Assembly (NCBI GenBank): GCA_964468205.1
Contig: CAYXVG010000037.1
Coordinates: 7,686-71,685, forward strand
Direction of reading: 5' to 3'
Length of the DNA: 64,000 nucleotides
DNA from: CAWELS01 sp964468205
Lineage (GTDB): Bacteria > Acidobacteriota > Terriglobia > Bryobacterales > Bryobacteraceae
Part shown: one piece after another, positions 8,501-23,097 of the stretch
How the letters are laid out: each line of letters starts with the position of its first letter
How positions within the stretch are numbered: position 1 is the first letter of the stretch
Notes under the pieces: generated by a model
Told to the model about the DNA's origin: nothing
The model's input: only the letters and a program-made list of their open reading frames with translations
Database searches by the model: none
Translations under genes and position numbers: made by a program

Positions 8501-11500
8501 GGCGTTCCTGCTCCTCCTCTCCGGGATGGCCCGGCCGGTTTCGAACCAGGCGGAGGTATCCCACCGAGGGCCGGACGTTAATCTCCTCCAGCACTTTGTA
8601 CGTGCGCGGGCTCGCGAGCATCCGGGAGATCCTGCTCTCGGGATCGTTCATGTCGCCGAAGACGATTGCCTCGGCCGGGCACGATTGCTGGCAGGCCGTT
8701 TGAACCTCTTCGTCTTCAAGTTCCCGGCCCTCCCGCTTCGCCTCCAGGCGGGCATACAGAATCCTCTGCACGCAGAACGTACACTTCTCCATCACTCCGC
8801 GGGATCGCACCGTGACGTCCGGGTTGAGAACCATGTTGGCGAGCCCGTCTTCGCGTGGGTAATCGAACCAGTTGAAGCGGCGCACCTTGTACGGACAGTT
8901 GTTCGCGCAATAGCGGGTGCCCACGCAGCGGTTGTAGACCTGCTGGTTCAGCCCTTCCTCGCTATGCACCGTGGCCAGAACCGGGCAGACGGTCTCGCAC
9001 GGGGCGTACTCGCAATGCTGGCACATCATTGGTTGGTGCGCGACCCGGACGTCGCCCGCGGCGCCGGAGTAGTACCGGTCGATGCGAATCCAGTGCATCT
9101 CGCGCTTGCGGCAAACCTCGTCCTTACCGACCACCGGCACGTTGTTCTCCACCTGGCAGGCGACGACGCAGCCGGCGCATCCGGTGCAGGCGTTCAAGTC
9201 GATGGCCAGCCCCCAGCGCTGGCCGTGGTACTGGTGATCCGGCGGCCAGAGGTCCTCGTCCGGCAGATGGTGCGTTAAGGCGCCGGCGTGCGGATCCCGG
9301 CGAAACGCCGCGAGGGTTGTCTCCTGAATGATGGGCCGCTCTCCGCCATCCGGTGGTTCCAAGTGCTCCGGAGCCCGCAGCGTGTGATGATCCTGCGTAA
9401 CGGCCAGCCTGCGTTTTTCGCCCGTGGCCGAGAGCTTCACCTTCGCCCGCGTGTGTTTCAGCAGCCCGTCTTCAAACACGGCGAGCGGCGCGGCGTTCAC
9501 CCCAACCCGGCCGTTCTTACCCAGGGTTGCCAACCGGTGGATCCAGCGCGGTCCGATGCCGGAAAACCGCTCGCTGGCCGCCGTGCCGTAGCCGAGAGCC
9601 ACGGCGACGGTCCGATCGTGCTGCCCGGGCTGCGAGAGCACGGGAAGTTCCAGGGTCTGGCCGTCCGCCTCGATCCGGACAACATCTCCCTCGGCAACGC
9701 CAAGTTCGGCGGCCGCTTGCGGGGACAGCGAAGCATAGTTGTCCCAGGTTGCTTTCGAAATCGGGTCAGGCAGTTCCTGAAGCCATGGGTTGTAGGCGTG
9801 CCGGCCGTCGAGCATCGACACTTTCTGGTAAAGCACGAGCGCGTATCCTTCTTCCGCGGCCGGCGCTGCAACGCCGGCGCCGGCAACGGCGGCGGTGTTG
9901 AAGACCGGGCGGGGCGCGCCGGATGGCGGGACCTCCACCACTCCGTCATGGAGCGCCCGCTGCCAGAAGTGTTCGAACGGCGACTCATCACCGCCCCGGC
10001 GCGGATAGATCCCTGTCCGCCACGTCTCCCGTACCACTTCCCTCGCCGGTGACGGCGCGCCGGACCACGCCGCTAACGTCTCCAGGAAGCCGCGGGTATT
10101 GCCGATCGGGCGCAGCGCCGGTTGCCTGAGACTGTATACTCCTTCCACCGGTTCCGCGTCCCCCCAACTTTCGAGCTCGTGATGGTCCGGACAGGAGAAA
10201 TGCGCCAGGGCGCCTGTCTCATCGGGGCGCGGAGACAGACTCACAACCAGGGGAACGTTGGCGATCGCCTTACCCAGCTTCTCGCCATCCGGCAGATCGA
10301 ACACGGGGTTCGCCCCGTGGATCAGCAGTGCGGCCACTTGGCCCGCTTCGATCTCGCCCGCCAGCCTCTCCATTTCCCTGTCACTGGCCAAGCGCTGTTT
10401 CGACGGACGGTCCAGCCGCACGGCGGCTCCGTAGTTGCCCAGAAGATGGTTCGCGTAGTTGCAGAGAATCTGCGCCCGCCGGTCCTCCAAGCCACAAACA
10501 ACGAGGCTTCGGCCCCTGGCTTCCCATAAGCGTTCCGCCAATTCGTCAATCCGCTCGCCGGTGGAGCCGCCGAGCCGGACCGGGCCGGGCGGGGCCGCCG
10601 CGCCGGCGCGCCCCGCGATCCTGCCAACAAGCTGAGCGAGCGCCGCGGGAATCGCATCCGGCGCGGCCACGATTCTCTCATCCGCTTTGCCCCCGGTAAC
10701 CGAGAACCTCGACTCGATCTGCGTGTGATGGGAAAGGAAGCGTTCGGTCTCCGTGGGTATCCGGCGCGATGCGTAACCGCGGGTGAACTCCGGAGGAGAC
10801 AGCCAGGTCCCAAGAAAATCCGCGTCAAAGGAGGCGATGACATCGGCGCGCGCGAAATCGAAGTGGGGCGTCACACGCAAGCCGTGCGTCGCCTCGTGAG
10901 CGTCCGCCAGGGCCGCGGAAGAAAGCGGGTCAAACATGACGTGCCGCGCATTCGGGAAGGTCGCGAGGAACCGGTCGATCGCGTTTCGCAGAGACGGGCT
11001 GTTCACCGTGCCCGTCAGCAAGCGAACTGCGCCCTGGTTATTCCGGATGCGGTCGAGCCGTTCCGTTACTTCACGGTCTACCTCCGGCCACGTCGTCTCC
11101 TTGCCCGCGGCCAGCGGATACTGCAGTCGCAGGCTATCGTAGACGCCGAGGATGGAAGCCTGTCCCACCGCGCAGAGACCGCCCCGCGAGAGCGGGTGTT
11201 GGGGATTGCCTTCCAGTTTGACTGGCCGGCCGTCGCGAACCTTGGCCAGGAGACCGCAGGCCGAAGAGCACCCGCCGCAGGTGGTGGCGTAGTAGTAGAA
11301 GCGGCCGGGGACGGAGTTCTCCGGCTGTGTGAGGTAAGGGATGGCCTCCTTCACCGGAGCTTCCCGGCATCCCAGAAGCGTTCCCGCAAACGTGAATCCG
11401 GTAGCCGCGAGAAACGCCCGGCGGCCCGGATCGGCAAGTTCCGCGGGGGGAGCGGCGAGATTGTCCGTGGAAGTCGTCCCGGCTTCCCTTGCGTTCTGTT

Positions 11501-11519
11501 TGTCGTCAGTTGGCATCAT
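8493..11519 (-). CDS. actB: Alternative complex III Fe-S/molybdopterin-like subunit ActB
   Basis: A protein of about 1008 residues. The start at 11519 (ATGATG) is preferred to the upstream frame start at 11603, because the latter would overlap actA by 71 bp and precede the Tat motif by a long non-conserved stretch. A Tat-type signal (GRRAFLAATGFTFAG, then GC) is near the N-terminus. The N-terminal three-quarters resemble a molybdopterin oxidoreductase that, as known for ActB, has no Mo cofactor; it keeps the CGGCSSACG cluster motif. The C-terminal quarter is a four-cluster ferredoxin domain with CTGCAGCVVACQ, CQHCEYAPCETVCP, CANNCPYK, CTFCVQR and CQQSCP. It forms the periplasmic electron wire between ActC and the ActA/ActE hemes. 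Confidence 0.94.
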   Translation of the reverse strand: MMPTDDKQNAREAGTTSTDNLAAPPAELADPGRRAFLAATGFTFAGTLLGCREAPVKEAIPYLTQPENSVPGRFYYYATTCGGCSSACGLLAKVRDGRPVKLEGNPQHPLSRGGLCAVGQASILGVYDSLRLQYPLAAGKETTWPEVDREVTERLDRIRNNQGAVRLLTGTVNSPSLRNAIDRFLATFPNARHVMFDPLSSAALADAHEATHGLRVTPHFDFARADVIASFDADFLGTWLSPPEFTRGYASRRIPTETERFLSHHTQIESRFSVTGGKADERIVAAPDAIPAALAQLVGRIAGRAGAAAPPGPVRLGGSTGERIDELAERLWEARGRSLVVCGLEDRRAQILCNYANHLLGNYGAAVRLDRPSKQRLASDREMERLAGEIEAGQVAALLIHGANPVFDLPDGEKLGKAIANVPLVVSLSPRPDETGALAHFSCPDHHELESWGDAEPVEGVYSLRQPALRPIGNTRGFLETLAAWSGAPSPAREVVRETWRTGIYPRRGGDESPFEHFWQRALHDGVVEVPPSGAPRPVFNTAAVAGAGVAAPAAEEGYALVLYQKVSMLDGRHAYNPWLQELPDPISKATWDNYASLSPQAAAELGVAEGDVVRIEADGQTLELPVLSQPGQHDRTVAVALGYGTAASERFSGIGPRWIHRLATLGKNGRVGVNAAPLAVFEDGLLKHTRAKVKLSATGEKRRLAVTQDHHTLRAPEHLEPPDGGERPIIQETTLAAFRRDPHAGALTHHLPDEDLWPPDHQYHGQRWGLAIDLNACTGCAGCVVACQVENNVPVVGKDEVCRKREMHWIRIDRYYSGAAGDVRVAHQPMMCQHCEYAPCETVCPVLATVHSEEGLNQQVYNRCVGTRYCANNCPYKVRRFNWFDYPREDGLANMVLNPDVTVRSRGVMEKCTFCVQRILYARLEAKREGRELEDEEVQTACQQSCPAEAIVFGDMNDPESRISRMLASPRTYKVLEEINVRPSVGYLRLVRNRPGHPGEEEQERHG

Positions 11520-11532
11520 CTCTTTTTCGCCC

Positions 11533-12186
11533 TCAGAAGTGGCAGGCGGCGCAATCGAGGGTCGCGTGTACCGTCCGGCCGCGAACCCCCTTCGCATTGA
11601 CATCGCGATGGCAATTAACGCACCAACCCATCGAGAGGTCGGCCCACTGCCTCATGCGCTCCATGGTTTCCACCGGTCCGTGGCAGTCCTGGCAGGTGAC
11701 CCCGGCGGTAACGTGGGCCCGGTGGTCGAAGTAGGCGAAATCCGGCAGATTGTGGACCCGGGTCCACGCGACCGGAGTCCGGGCCTTGCCGGGCGCCGGC
11801 TCGAGCGAGGCGTCCAGCGCCAAAGCGTCGTAGAGTTTGCGCAGTTCCGCCGACTCCACCGGCCGGGGATCGCGCCCCGCCTCGGCAGCAGCTTCGTCCT
11901 CGGCCCTGATGGCCCCAAACGAGGCGGTTACGTAGCGATGGCAATTCATACACACGCTCGCGGCCGGGATGCCGGCATGACGGCTCGTCTCGGCCCCCGA
12001 GTGACAGTACAGGCAGGGAATCTCCAGTTCTCCCGCGTGCAACCGGTGAGAATAAGCGATCGGCTGCGGCGGCTCGTAGCCCTGTTGGTTCCCCGGGAGA
12101 TTGAAATCAGCCAGCGAGATGGCCAGCATGATTCCGCTGACCGCGAGGCCGACGCTCAGCACGATCGTGACTACGTGACTGTTCAC
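11533..12186 (-). CDS. actA: Alternative complex III pentaheme cytochrome c subunit ActA
   Basis: A 217-residue membrane-anchored multiheme cytochrome. It begins with GTG at 12186, behind GGGAG 9 bases upstream, followed by one N-terminal transmembrane helix. Five CxxCH motifs are visible: CLYCH, CMNCH, CQDCH, CVNCH and CAACH, the last near the C-terminus, matching the pentaheme ActA of alternative complex III. Conserved distal His residues (YSHRLHAG, FDHRAH) are likely second heme ligands. The gene is only 15 bp downstream of the nitrate transporter gene at 12202, with no terminator between, so act may be read through from nar. Confidence 0.94.
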   Translation of the reverse strand: MNSHVVTIVLSVGLAVSGIMLAISLADFNLPGNQQGYEPPQPIAYSHRLHAGELEIPCLYCHSGAETSRHAGIPAASVCMNCHRYVTASFGAIRAEDEAAAEAGRDPRPVESAELRKLYDALALDASLEPAPGKARTPVAWTRVHNLPDFAYFDHRAHVTAGVTCQDCHGPVETMERMRQWADLSMGWCVNCHRDVNAKGVRGRTVHATLDCAACHF

Positions 12187-12201
12187 TGGACGACTCCCTG
12201 A

Positions 12202-13773
12202 TTAGCAGCGAATCTCCGCATTTCTGCGCGCATAGAACCACCAATTCACAAACAAGCACGAAGCGTAGTAGGCGGCGAAACCGTACAGAGCGTACTCCGG
12301 CGTTCCGGCTTGAATCTGCGCGCCGAACACCTTCGGAATGATGAACGCTCCATACGCCGCCACGGCCGACGTCCAGCCGAGAACCGGCCCCGCCTGTTCC
12401 GGCTTGAAGATAATCGGGATCATCCGGAACGTGGAACCGTTGCCAATCCCCGTCATGCTGAACAGCAGCAGGAACAAAACGAGAAACGGGAAGAAGTACT
12501 GTTGCGGCGACCCGGACCCCGACGCCTTCTCGACGAAATAGGCCACGCCGAGCGTCGAGACGATCATCGTGGCCGTCGCCCAGTGCGTGACCCGCGCTCC
12601 GGTGAACTTGTCCGAGAGCCAGCCGCCCACCGGCCGCACCAACGAACCGACGAGCGGGCCGAGCCAGGCATAGGCAAAGGGATTGGGAGCCTCCGGATTC
12701 GGGCTGCCGTCAGGCAGCGAACCGAACACGACCCTGATGAGCAGCGGGAACGCCATTGAGTATCCAATGAACGAGCCGAAAGTCATCACGTAGAGCCACG
12801 TCATCACCCAGTTGTGTTTGGCTTCGAAAATGGCGAACTGCTTCTTCAGGTTCTTGGCGACGGGCCCGGGGATCAGCTTCAGAAAGCCCAGCGTGGAGAC
12901 GATCGTGACCGGCAACGCCAGCCACATGTTCCAGCCGAGTCCCAGCAGAAGGTAGAGGCCGATAGCCGCGCCCAGCGCGCCGACGAACACGAGCCCCACG
13001 GCCTTGGCGACTCCCGAGACCGGCGATCCGAGGGTAAAGATCGGAAGGTTGGTCATTCCAAGAGCGGCCGCCAACGTTAGGGCCGCCAGAATCGGGACCC
13101 AAACAAGCCCGCAGTTCTGAATCCAGATCATCGTTCCCGCGGGGGAGCCCCCGACAGCTTCCGGCAATGGGAAACCGTCGCCGCCGAGCGCGCCAAATAT
13201 CGGAATAGTCATCACCAGGGGAAGCAGCACCTGCATCACGCTCACACCGAGGTTGCCCAGTCCGGCATTCAGCCCGAGGGCGGAGCCCTGCATGCGTTTC
13301 GGGAAGAAAAAGCTGATGTTCGACATCGACGACGCGAAGTTTCCGCCCCCGATTCCCGACAAAGCGGCGAGGACTACGAAGACGCCAAACGACGTATTCG
13401 GGTCCTGTAGCGCGATCCCCGTCCCAAGCGCTGGAATCAGCAGCAGCCCCGTGGTGACGGCGATTACCGTGCGCCCGCCGGCGATGGCGATTAGAAACGA
13501 ATTCGGAATCCGGAGAGTCGCCCCGGTCAGTCCCGCCACCGCGGTCAGCGTGAAGAGCTGTTCGGATGTGAACGGGAAGCCCAGGTTCTTCATCTGCACC
13601 GTGATGATCGACCAGTATGACCAGACCGCAAAGGCGCAGAGCAGGCACGGAATGGATATGGCGAGATTGCGGTAGGCGATCTTCTTGCCCGCCGCTTCCC
13701 AGAATTTGGCATCTTCCGGCGCCCAACTTCTGCCTGGGCCCTCCGCGCCTGTTTTTATTGCAGCTTCCGCCAT
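12202..13773 (-). CDS. Nitrate/nitrite MFS transporter, NarK2-like
   Basis: A 523-residue major-facilitator transporter with 12 predicted membrane helices. The nitrate-porter signatures are present: GGGNFASSMSNISFFFPK in helix 5 and GTFRMIP-like (NGSTFRMIPIIFK) in the second half, with Arg residues in substrate-binding positions (LRIPNSF). Within nar operons with two narK genes, one is usually a nitrate/proton symporter and the other a nitrate/nitrite antiporter. This longer protein with its N-terminal hydrophilic stretch is assigned to the second gene position (K2 or T) by order, so the transport mode is inference. It lies between narK1 (12-bp gap) and actA (15-bp gap). Confidence 0.88.
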   Translation of the reverse strand: MAEAAIKTGAEGPGRSWAPEDAKFWEAAGKKIAYRNLAISIPCLLCAFAVWSYWSIITVQMKNLGFPFTSEQLFTLTAVAGLTGATLRIPNSFLIAIAGGRTVIAVTTGLLLIPALGTGIALQDPNTSFGVFVVLAALSGIGGGNFASSMSNISFFFPKRMQGSALGLNAGLGNLGVSVMQVLLPLVMTIPIFGALGGDGFPLPEAVGGSPAGTMIWIQNCGLVWVPILAALTLAAALGMTNLPIFTLGSPVSGVAKAVGLVFVGALGAAIGLYLLLGLGWNMWLALPVTIVSTLGFLKLIPGPVAKNLKKQFAIFEAKHNWVMTWLYVMTFGSFIGYSMAFPLLIRVVFGSLPDGSPNPEAPNPFAYAWLGPLVGSLVRPVGGWLSDKFTGARVTHWATATMIVSTLGVAYFVEKASGSGSPQQYFFPFLVLFLLLFSMTGIGNGSTFRMIPIIFKPEQAGPVLGWTSAVAAYGAFIIPKVFGAQIQAGTPEYALYGFAAYYASCLFVNWWFYARRNAEIRC

Positions 13774-13785
13774 CTCTGCTACTCC

Positions 13786-15297
13786 CTAACTGCCCGCCTG
13801 CCGCGCCGATTCGGCCTCCATCTGACGCATGAGTTTCGGTGTCTCCCGGTGCATCATGCGCTGGACTACGGTGTGCATCCAGAACAGGCTGATCGCGGAC
13901 ACCAGCGCGAGGAACATCCAGCACGTCGTCCAGACGCCTGTCTTCTCGAGCAGCCACCCAAAGATCACGGGGCAGAAAAATCCGCCCAGTCCCCCGATGA
14001 CTCCGACCATGCCGCCCACTACCCCGACCGATTTCGGAAAGTAGTCGGGGATGTGCCGGTAGACGGCGGCCTTCCCGATGCCCATCATGAAGCCCACGAT
14101 GAAGACCAATCCAGTGAAGATCCAGACGTTGGCCTGGAAGTGTATATGGGTGATTCCGCGCGCGAGCAATTGGCGTTTCGCCACCGGGGCGCCTTCTTCC
14201 ACCACCGGCGTCTGTTCGAAGGCCTTGTTCGGGAATACGCTGACGCCTGCCTCGTTTATGTCGCGCCAGCCTACCGGCATCTTCTCGATCGGGTACGATC
14301 TGCCGTCGACTGCAATGGCGGACGGTGTCACCGACATGACCCTACCACCGCGGGCCGCCATCACGCCCTTCCCGGGCAACTCCACTTCCATCTGCGGCAC
14401 GGTCAGCAAGACGCAGCACACGAGGCAACTGCCAAGCACCCAATACATCACCCGCCGCGCTCCGTAGCGGTCGGATAACCAGCCGCCGAACGCCCGGACA
14501 ACCCCCGACGGAAAACTGAAGATCGCGGCCATGAATCCGGCCGTCGCCACCGTCATCGTGTAAGCGTTCACGTAGTAAGGGATCAGCCACTGCGCCAGAG
14601 CGACGAACCCGCCGAAAACCAGGAAATAGTAGAGGCCGAACCGCCAGACACGCATATGGCGAAGCGGTTCCAACCTTTGCCAGAAGCTCGTAATGTGCCC
14701 GTCGTCCGCCGTCTTGTGATACGTGGCGAAATAGAAAATAATCGACATGGCCACGAGCAACCCGGCGTAAAGCTTCGGCAGCGTTCGCCAGCCTTCGACG
14801 GCTGTTCCGTCATTCGTCAGGTGCATCAGCAGGCTGGGCGCCACCATGCTGGTGAGAGCCGCCCCCGCGTTGCCCGCGCCGAAGATGCCGAGCGCGGTGC
14901 CCTGCTGGTGCTTGGGGAACCAAACTGATGTGTAAGCGATGCCGACGGCAAAGGATGCGCCCGCGAAACCAAAGCCAAGCGAAGCCCCGAAGAATTCGTA
15001 ATAGGCGTCCGCCTCGCTGAGCATGAACAGCGGAACCGCCGACAACAACATGACCAGTGGAAAGACAATCCGCCCGCCATACTTGTCGGTGAGAATCCCT
15101 ATCGGCAGCCGCATGAGGGCGCCGGTCAGCACGGGGATGCCGATCAGCCATCCGACTTGTGTTTCCGGCCAGGTGAACGCATCGTTCTCCACCAGAAATG
15201 TGACCAGGACGCCGTTCAGCATCCAGCAGGAAAAACAGACCGTGAAGGCGAGCGTGTTCATTACCAGAACAACGATCGCTTTGCCCCTTTCAGTCAT
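13786..15297 (-). CDS. Nitrate/nitrite MFS transporter, NarK1-like
   Basis: A 503-residue major-facilitator protein directly after narI. The N-terminal half has typical motifs: LRLP-type segment MRLPIGILTDKYGGR, GFAGASFAVGIAYTSVWFP and QGTALGIFGAGNAGAA. An insertion of about 85 residues (roughly 303-388) between two late helices contains a short beta-rich element (RVMSVTPSAIAVDGRSY). Its topology suggests an extracytoplasmic loop. It should import nitrate for NarG or exchange nitrate and nitrite. It shows only low similarity to the neighbouring transporter gene, so the pair is not a recent duplication. Confidence 0.88.
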   Translation of the reverse strand: MTERGKAIVVLVMNTLAFTVCFSCWMLNGVLVTFLVENDAFTWPETQVGWLIGIPVLTGALMRLPIGILTDKYGGRIVFPLVMLLSAVPLFMLSEADAYYEFFGASLGFGFAGASFAVGIAYTSVWFPKHQQGTALGIFGAGNAGAALTSMVAPSLLMHLTNDGTAVEGWRTLPKLYAGLLVAMSIIFYFATYHKTADDGHITSFWQRLEPLRHMRVWRFGLYYFLVFGGFVALAQWLIPYYVNAYTMTVATAGFMAAIFSFPSGVVRAFGGWLSDRYGARRVMYWVLGSCLVCCVLLTVPQMEVELPGKGVMAARGGRVMSVTPSAIAVDGRSYPIEKMPVGWRDINEAGVSVFPNKAFEQTPVVEEGAPVAKRQLLARGITHIHFQANVWIFTGLVFIVGFMMGIGKAAVYRHIPDYFPKSVGVVGGMVGVIGGLGGFFCPVIFGWLLEKTGVWTTCWMFLALVSAISLFWMHTVVQRMMHRETPKLMRQMEAESARQAGS

Positions 15298-15312
15298 CTT
15301 CCTCAGCCTTCT

Positions 15313-16017
15313 CTATGAGCCGGCCCGGCGAATGGAGCCGGGGTTCCAGTTCCAGCGGACAACCTGCGGCTTCCGCCAGAGATAAGGGTTCGGGATCACC
15401 AGCACGTGCACCAGCCGCGTGAAAGGAAAGAATCCAATCACGATCCAGGCATTGACGATGTGTATCTTCACCAGCAATGGCATCGCGCTGACATAACCAA
15501 TTTCCGGGCTCAGCGACATCAACGACCACAGGTATGGGGAAACGGACGCGGCGAACCAGGACGAGCCCCACGGGTAGAAAACGGCCACTCCGATGCCGGT
15601 TGCAATCTGAACCATCAGGAGGATGAACAGAGCCCAGTCCGAACGGGTGGTTACCAACCGGACCTTGCTCGTCTTCCGCCGCCGGACCATGGCCGCGGCC
15701 AAGCCGATGATTGTCAGCAGCGCGAACACGAGCCCCGTGATCTCGAGCACGTAAAGGCGCACCGGCACGCTGTTCCACCACAACAACTGCCGCGGAATGA
15801 ATAAGCCCGCCAGGTGCCCGGCCAGCACCACCAGAATTCCGTAGTGAAACGGGACAAGTCCCCAGAAATGTTGCTTGTTTTCGAGAAACTGTGACGAAAG
15901 GCTAGAATACGTGAATGCCTGCGACCTGTACCGCTGAATCGTGGCCAGGAGGAAGGTGGTCATGGCCACGTATGGCAGCGCGGCAAGCAAAACGACGTCC
16001 AGATGTTGCGCGTTCAT
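15313..16017 (-). CDS. narI: Respiratory nitrate reductase gamma subunit (cytochrome b)
   Basis: A 234-residue membrane protein with five transmembrane helices. It oxidises quinol at the membrane and passes electrons through two b hemes to NarH. Heme-ligating His pairs are visible: PFHYGILVVLAGHLAG in helix 2 and KIHIVNAWIVIGFFPFTRLVH in helix 5. The length is normal. It overlaps narJ by 4 bp and is followed 15 bp later by the first narK. Because the complete NarGHI quinol path is present, the enzyme does not strictly need cytochrome c, which makes the co-location with act genes notable. Confidence 0.95.
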   Translation of the reverse strand: MNAQHLDVVLLAALPYVAMTTFLLATIQRYRSQAFTYSSLSSQFLENKQHFWGLVPFHYGILVVLAGHLAGLFIPRQLLWWNSVPVRLYVLEITGLVFALLTIIGLAAAMVRRRKTSKVRLVTTRSDWALFILLMVQIATGIGVAVFYPWGSSWFAASVSPYLWSLMSLSPEIGYVSAMPLLVKIHIVNAWIVIGFFPFTRLVHVLVIPNPYLWRKPQVVRWNWNPGSIRRAGS

Positions 16018-16549
16018 GAAATCGCCTCCTCGGCCTGAGCGGAGTATTGGCGCTCCATAACAAGCTGCGTCGCCCGCACCAGAAGCTCGTAGGGGTTGTC
16101 CTTGCCCTCAATGGCGCTGAGCATCTTGTTCACGGCGACTCCGATGAAGTCCGTATAGAGTGTCGCCGCCGCGTCGCCCCCCATTCTTGCCAGCAGCTCC
16201 AGCACATGGGTCAGGTGGTCTGGCAGTTCAGTGGATTCCGGGACGTGATACTCGCGTAACAGGCCCCGTAGATAGACCAGAAACTCCCCGCGCTCGTAGC
16301 GTTCGCCGAAGATCTGCCAGCCGGTCTCCAGGCAGCACTTCGGATTCAGTTCAAAGGTCTGAATATACAGTTCCTGTAGGGCTTCGACGCTCCGTGGGGC
16401 GAGACGCTCACTCAAGGCCGACAGCAGCGCCGCCGCTTTCGGAACCTCACACGCGAGATCCTGGCAGCGGTCGAGCGTGGCGTGGTAATCATCGCCGGGA
16501 TAGCGGTAGAGCCGGCCGAGCGTGTCGGATAGCTGGTGGCTATTCTGCA

Positions 16550-16553
<4 letters not shown>
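16014..16553 (-). CDS. narJ: Nitrate reductase assembly chaperone NarJ
   Basis: A 179-residue cytoplasmic TorD/NarJ-family chaperone that binds apo-NarG and helps insert the molybdenum cofactor before membrane attachment. The central segment AVLELL-like (DHLTHVLELLARMGG), the ELYIQTFELNPKCCLETGWQIFG region and the helical composition are typical. Translation may start at GTG (16553), which overlaps the narH stop, or at ATG (16550); GAGGAG lies 6 or 9 bases upstream, so both are plausible. It overlaps narI by 4 bp. Confidence 0.92.
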
Positions 16554-18040
<1,487 letters not shown>

Positions 18041-18062
18041 AGCCTGGTCCTTCCTTTGCCGC

Positions 18063-21706
<3,644 letters not shown>

Positions 21707-21710
<4 letters not shown>

Positions 21711-22552
21711 TGAACACCTCGCAGTCGCCGGTTCTCGACGAGTGGTTTACGCACCGCCCGAAAACGGTTTTTCCATGTGGAATCCAGCAGAAGAAGCCCG
21801 GCAATCGCTCCGCCCAAACCGAAAAGAAAGAAGGTGAGCAACGGAACCGGCGTGTCTTCCCCGCCGCCGCCCGCGGTCTCCTCGAACAGCGCCACGAGCG
21901 CGAGGATCTCCTCGGTCTCGAGCGGCTGCTTCTGAAACACCGGCTGCATCACCGGAGTCGCCGGGGCGAAGAGCCACGATGCCAGGTTCCGCCGGCCCTC
22001 CAGACGCTCATACACGCGCGTGAGATCCACTCCCAGCCGGCCGCCACCCAACATGTTGAGCCCCTTCACCGTATGACAGGAAATGCACGGCGGGCCGCCG
22101 CCCGCCAGCGGTTTTACGCCCGTGAACAGATCCCGGCCCGTCGCGACGTCCAGGGCCGTGAACGGCCGGTCACTCATTTGAAGCCCGACGAACTGCGACT
22201 CCTCGAGCCGCGACTCCGTCTCGATCAAGTCCAGCAGTGACTCCGCCCGTTCCCGGGTCATGCCGGCGACCGACGGCATCACCACCCCACGCGCCTCTTG
22301 GAGCAGCTTCGCCGCGTATGGATCGCCGCTGTCGATCACGCTCTGCGGGGTCACAATAAACCGCGCCAGCCAGTCCCGGTCCTGCCTCTCGGTAACGCCC
22401 TTCAGGTCCGGACCGGTCAGCCGCCCGCCGCCGATCGTGTGGCAGCTCACGCAGTTCTGACGAAAATAGTCCGCCGCTTCTTGAGCCGCCACCGGCGTCG
22501 CAAACCAGAGCCCGGCGGAGACGGCTGCACTCACGATTGCCGCCCGAAACAT
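21707..22552 (-). CDS. Membrane-anchored diheme cytochrome c, first structural gene of the nar operon (NarC-like)
   Basis: A protein of about 281 residues. The ATG at 22552 gives a clean signal peptide (MFRAAIVSAAVSAGLWFATP, cleaved after VAAQEA); a GTG at 22579 is a possible alternative. Two heme motifs are visible, CVSCHTIGG and CISCHTVKG, and a C-terminal transmembrane anchor (LLTFFLFGLGGAIAGLLLL) is followed by a basic cytoplasmic tail. The position before narG and the translational overlap mirror narC of the Thermus nar operon, which encodes a diheme cytochrome c. It could link the act complex to Nar or to a later denitrification step; which one is not resolved by sequence. Confidence 0.85.
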
Positions 22553-22624
22553 TCGACTTCCTCTCCGATCTGAGCGCACAATTCTCCTTTGCGGCCCCGG
22601 AGCCTTTCGGTCTCCGCCGCGGAT

Positions 22625-23074
22625 TTACTTCGATTGCATTTGAGTGAGAGGGGGTCGAGGTGCGGATTTGTCCCGTTGGCGGGCGATCATTGCAATCGTC
22701 GTCGTCTCGAGAAAACGTTCGTATGTCGCCTTCACGTTCTTCCAGGAATCGTGCGCCGCGCAGGCGTCCTCGTCACTACAGCGTAAATGACCACCAAGAA
22801 AACAGACGTTCCGCTCCTTGCCCTTCTCAAAGAGGTCAACAATCTCGACAATACGGATCTCTTCCGCCGGTCTCTTCAGCCTGTAGCCGCCCCCGCTGCC
22901 ACGCGTCGCATCGATGTAGCCTTCGTTTCCAAGAGTCCAGAGTATCTTTGACAAGTAATTGGGGGGGATGTCGGCCAACTTCGCCAGCTCGCGGCCGAGG
23001 ATCGCTTTGCCCTCCGGCGCCCTGGCCATCTCCAGCAGGGCCCTTACTGCGTGCGCTGACGTGGCGGAAAGCAT
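22625..23074 (-). CDS. nsrR: Rrf2-family Fe-S regulator, NsrR-type (NO-sensing)
   Basis: A 149-residue regulator. The start at 23074 is chosen because MLSATSAHAVRALLEMA matches the canonical Rrf2 N-terminus. The upstream ATG at 23089 would lie on the predicted transcription start. A winged helix occupies residues 1-80, with a recognition helix around PPNYLSKILWTLGNEG. The cluster ligands Cys91, Cys99 and Cys105 follow the CX7CX5C spacing of NsrR rather than CX5CX5C of IscR. NsrR proteins carry an Fe-S cluster destroyed by NO, which relieves repression. The gene is co-directional with and 72 bp upstream of the nar operon. Its own promoter carries a perfect palindrome (23080-23097), so autoregulation is likely. 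Confidence 0.85.
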   Translation of the reverse strand: MLSATSAHAVRALLEMARAPEGKAILGRELAKLADIPPNYLSKILWTLGNEGYIDATRGSGGGYRLKRPAEEIRIVEIVDLFEKGKERNVCFLGGHLRCSDEDACAAHDSWKNVKATYERFLETTTIAMIARQRDKSAPRPPLTQMQSK

Positions 23075-23079
23075 TGTTG

Positions 23080-23097
23080 ACTTCTTCATGAAGAAGT
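23080..23097. promoter_or_regulatory. Perfect 18-bp palindrome, probable operator of the Rrf2 regulator
   Basis: ACTTCTTCATGAAGAAGT is its own reverse complement. It overlaps the 3' bases of the -10 element (23095-23100) and the predicted transcription start, ideal for a repressor. No second copy was noticed in the window. Confidence 0.7.
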
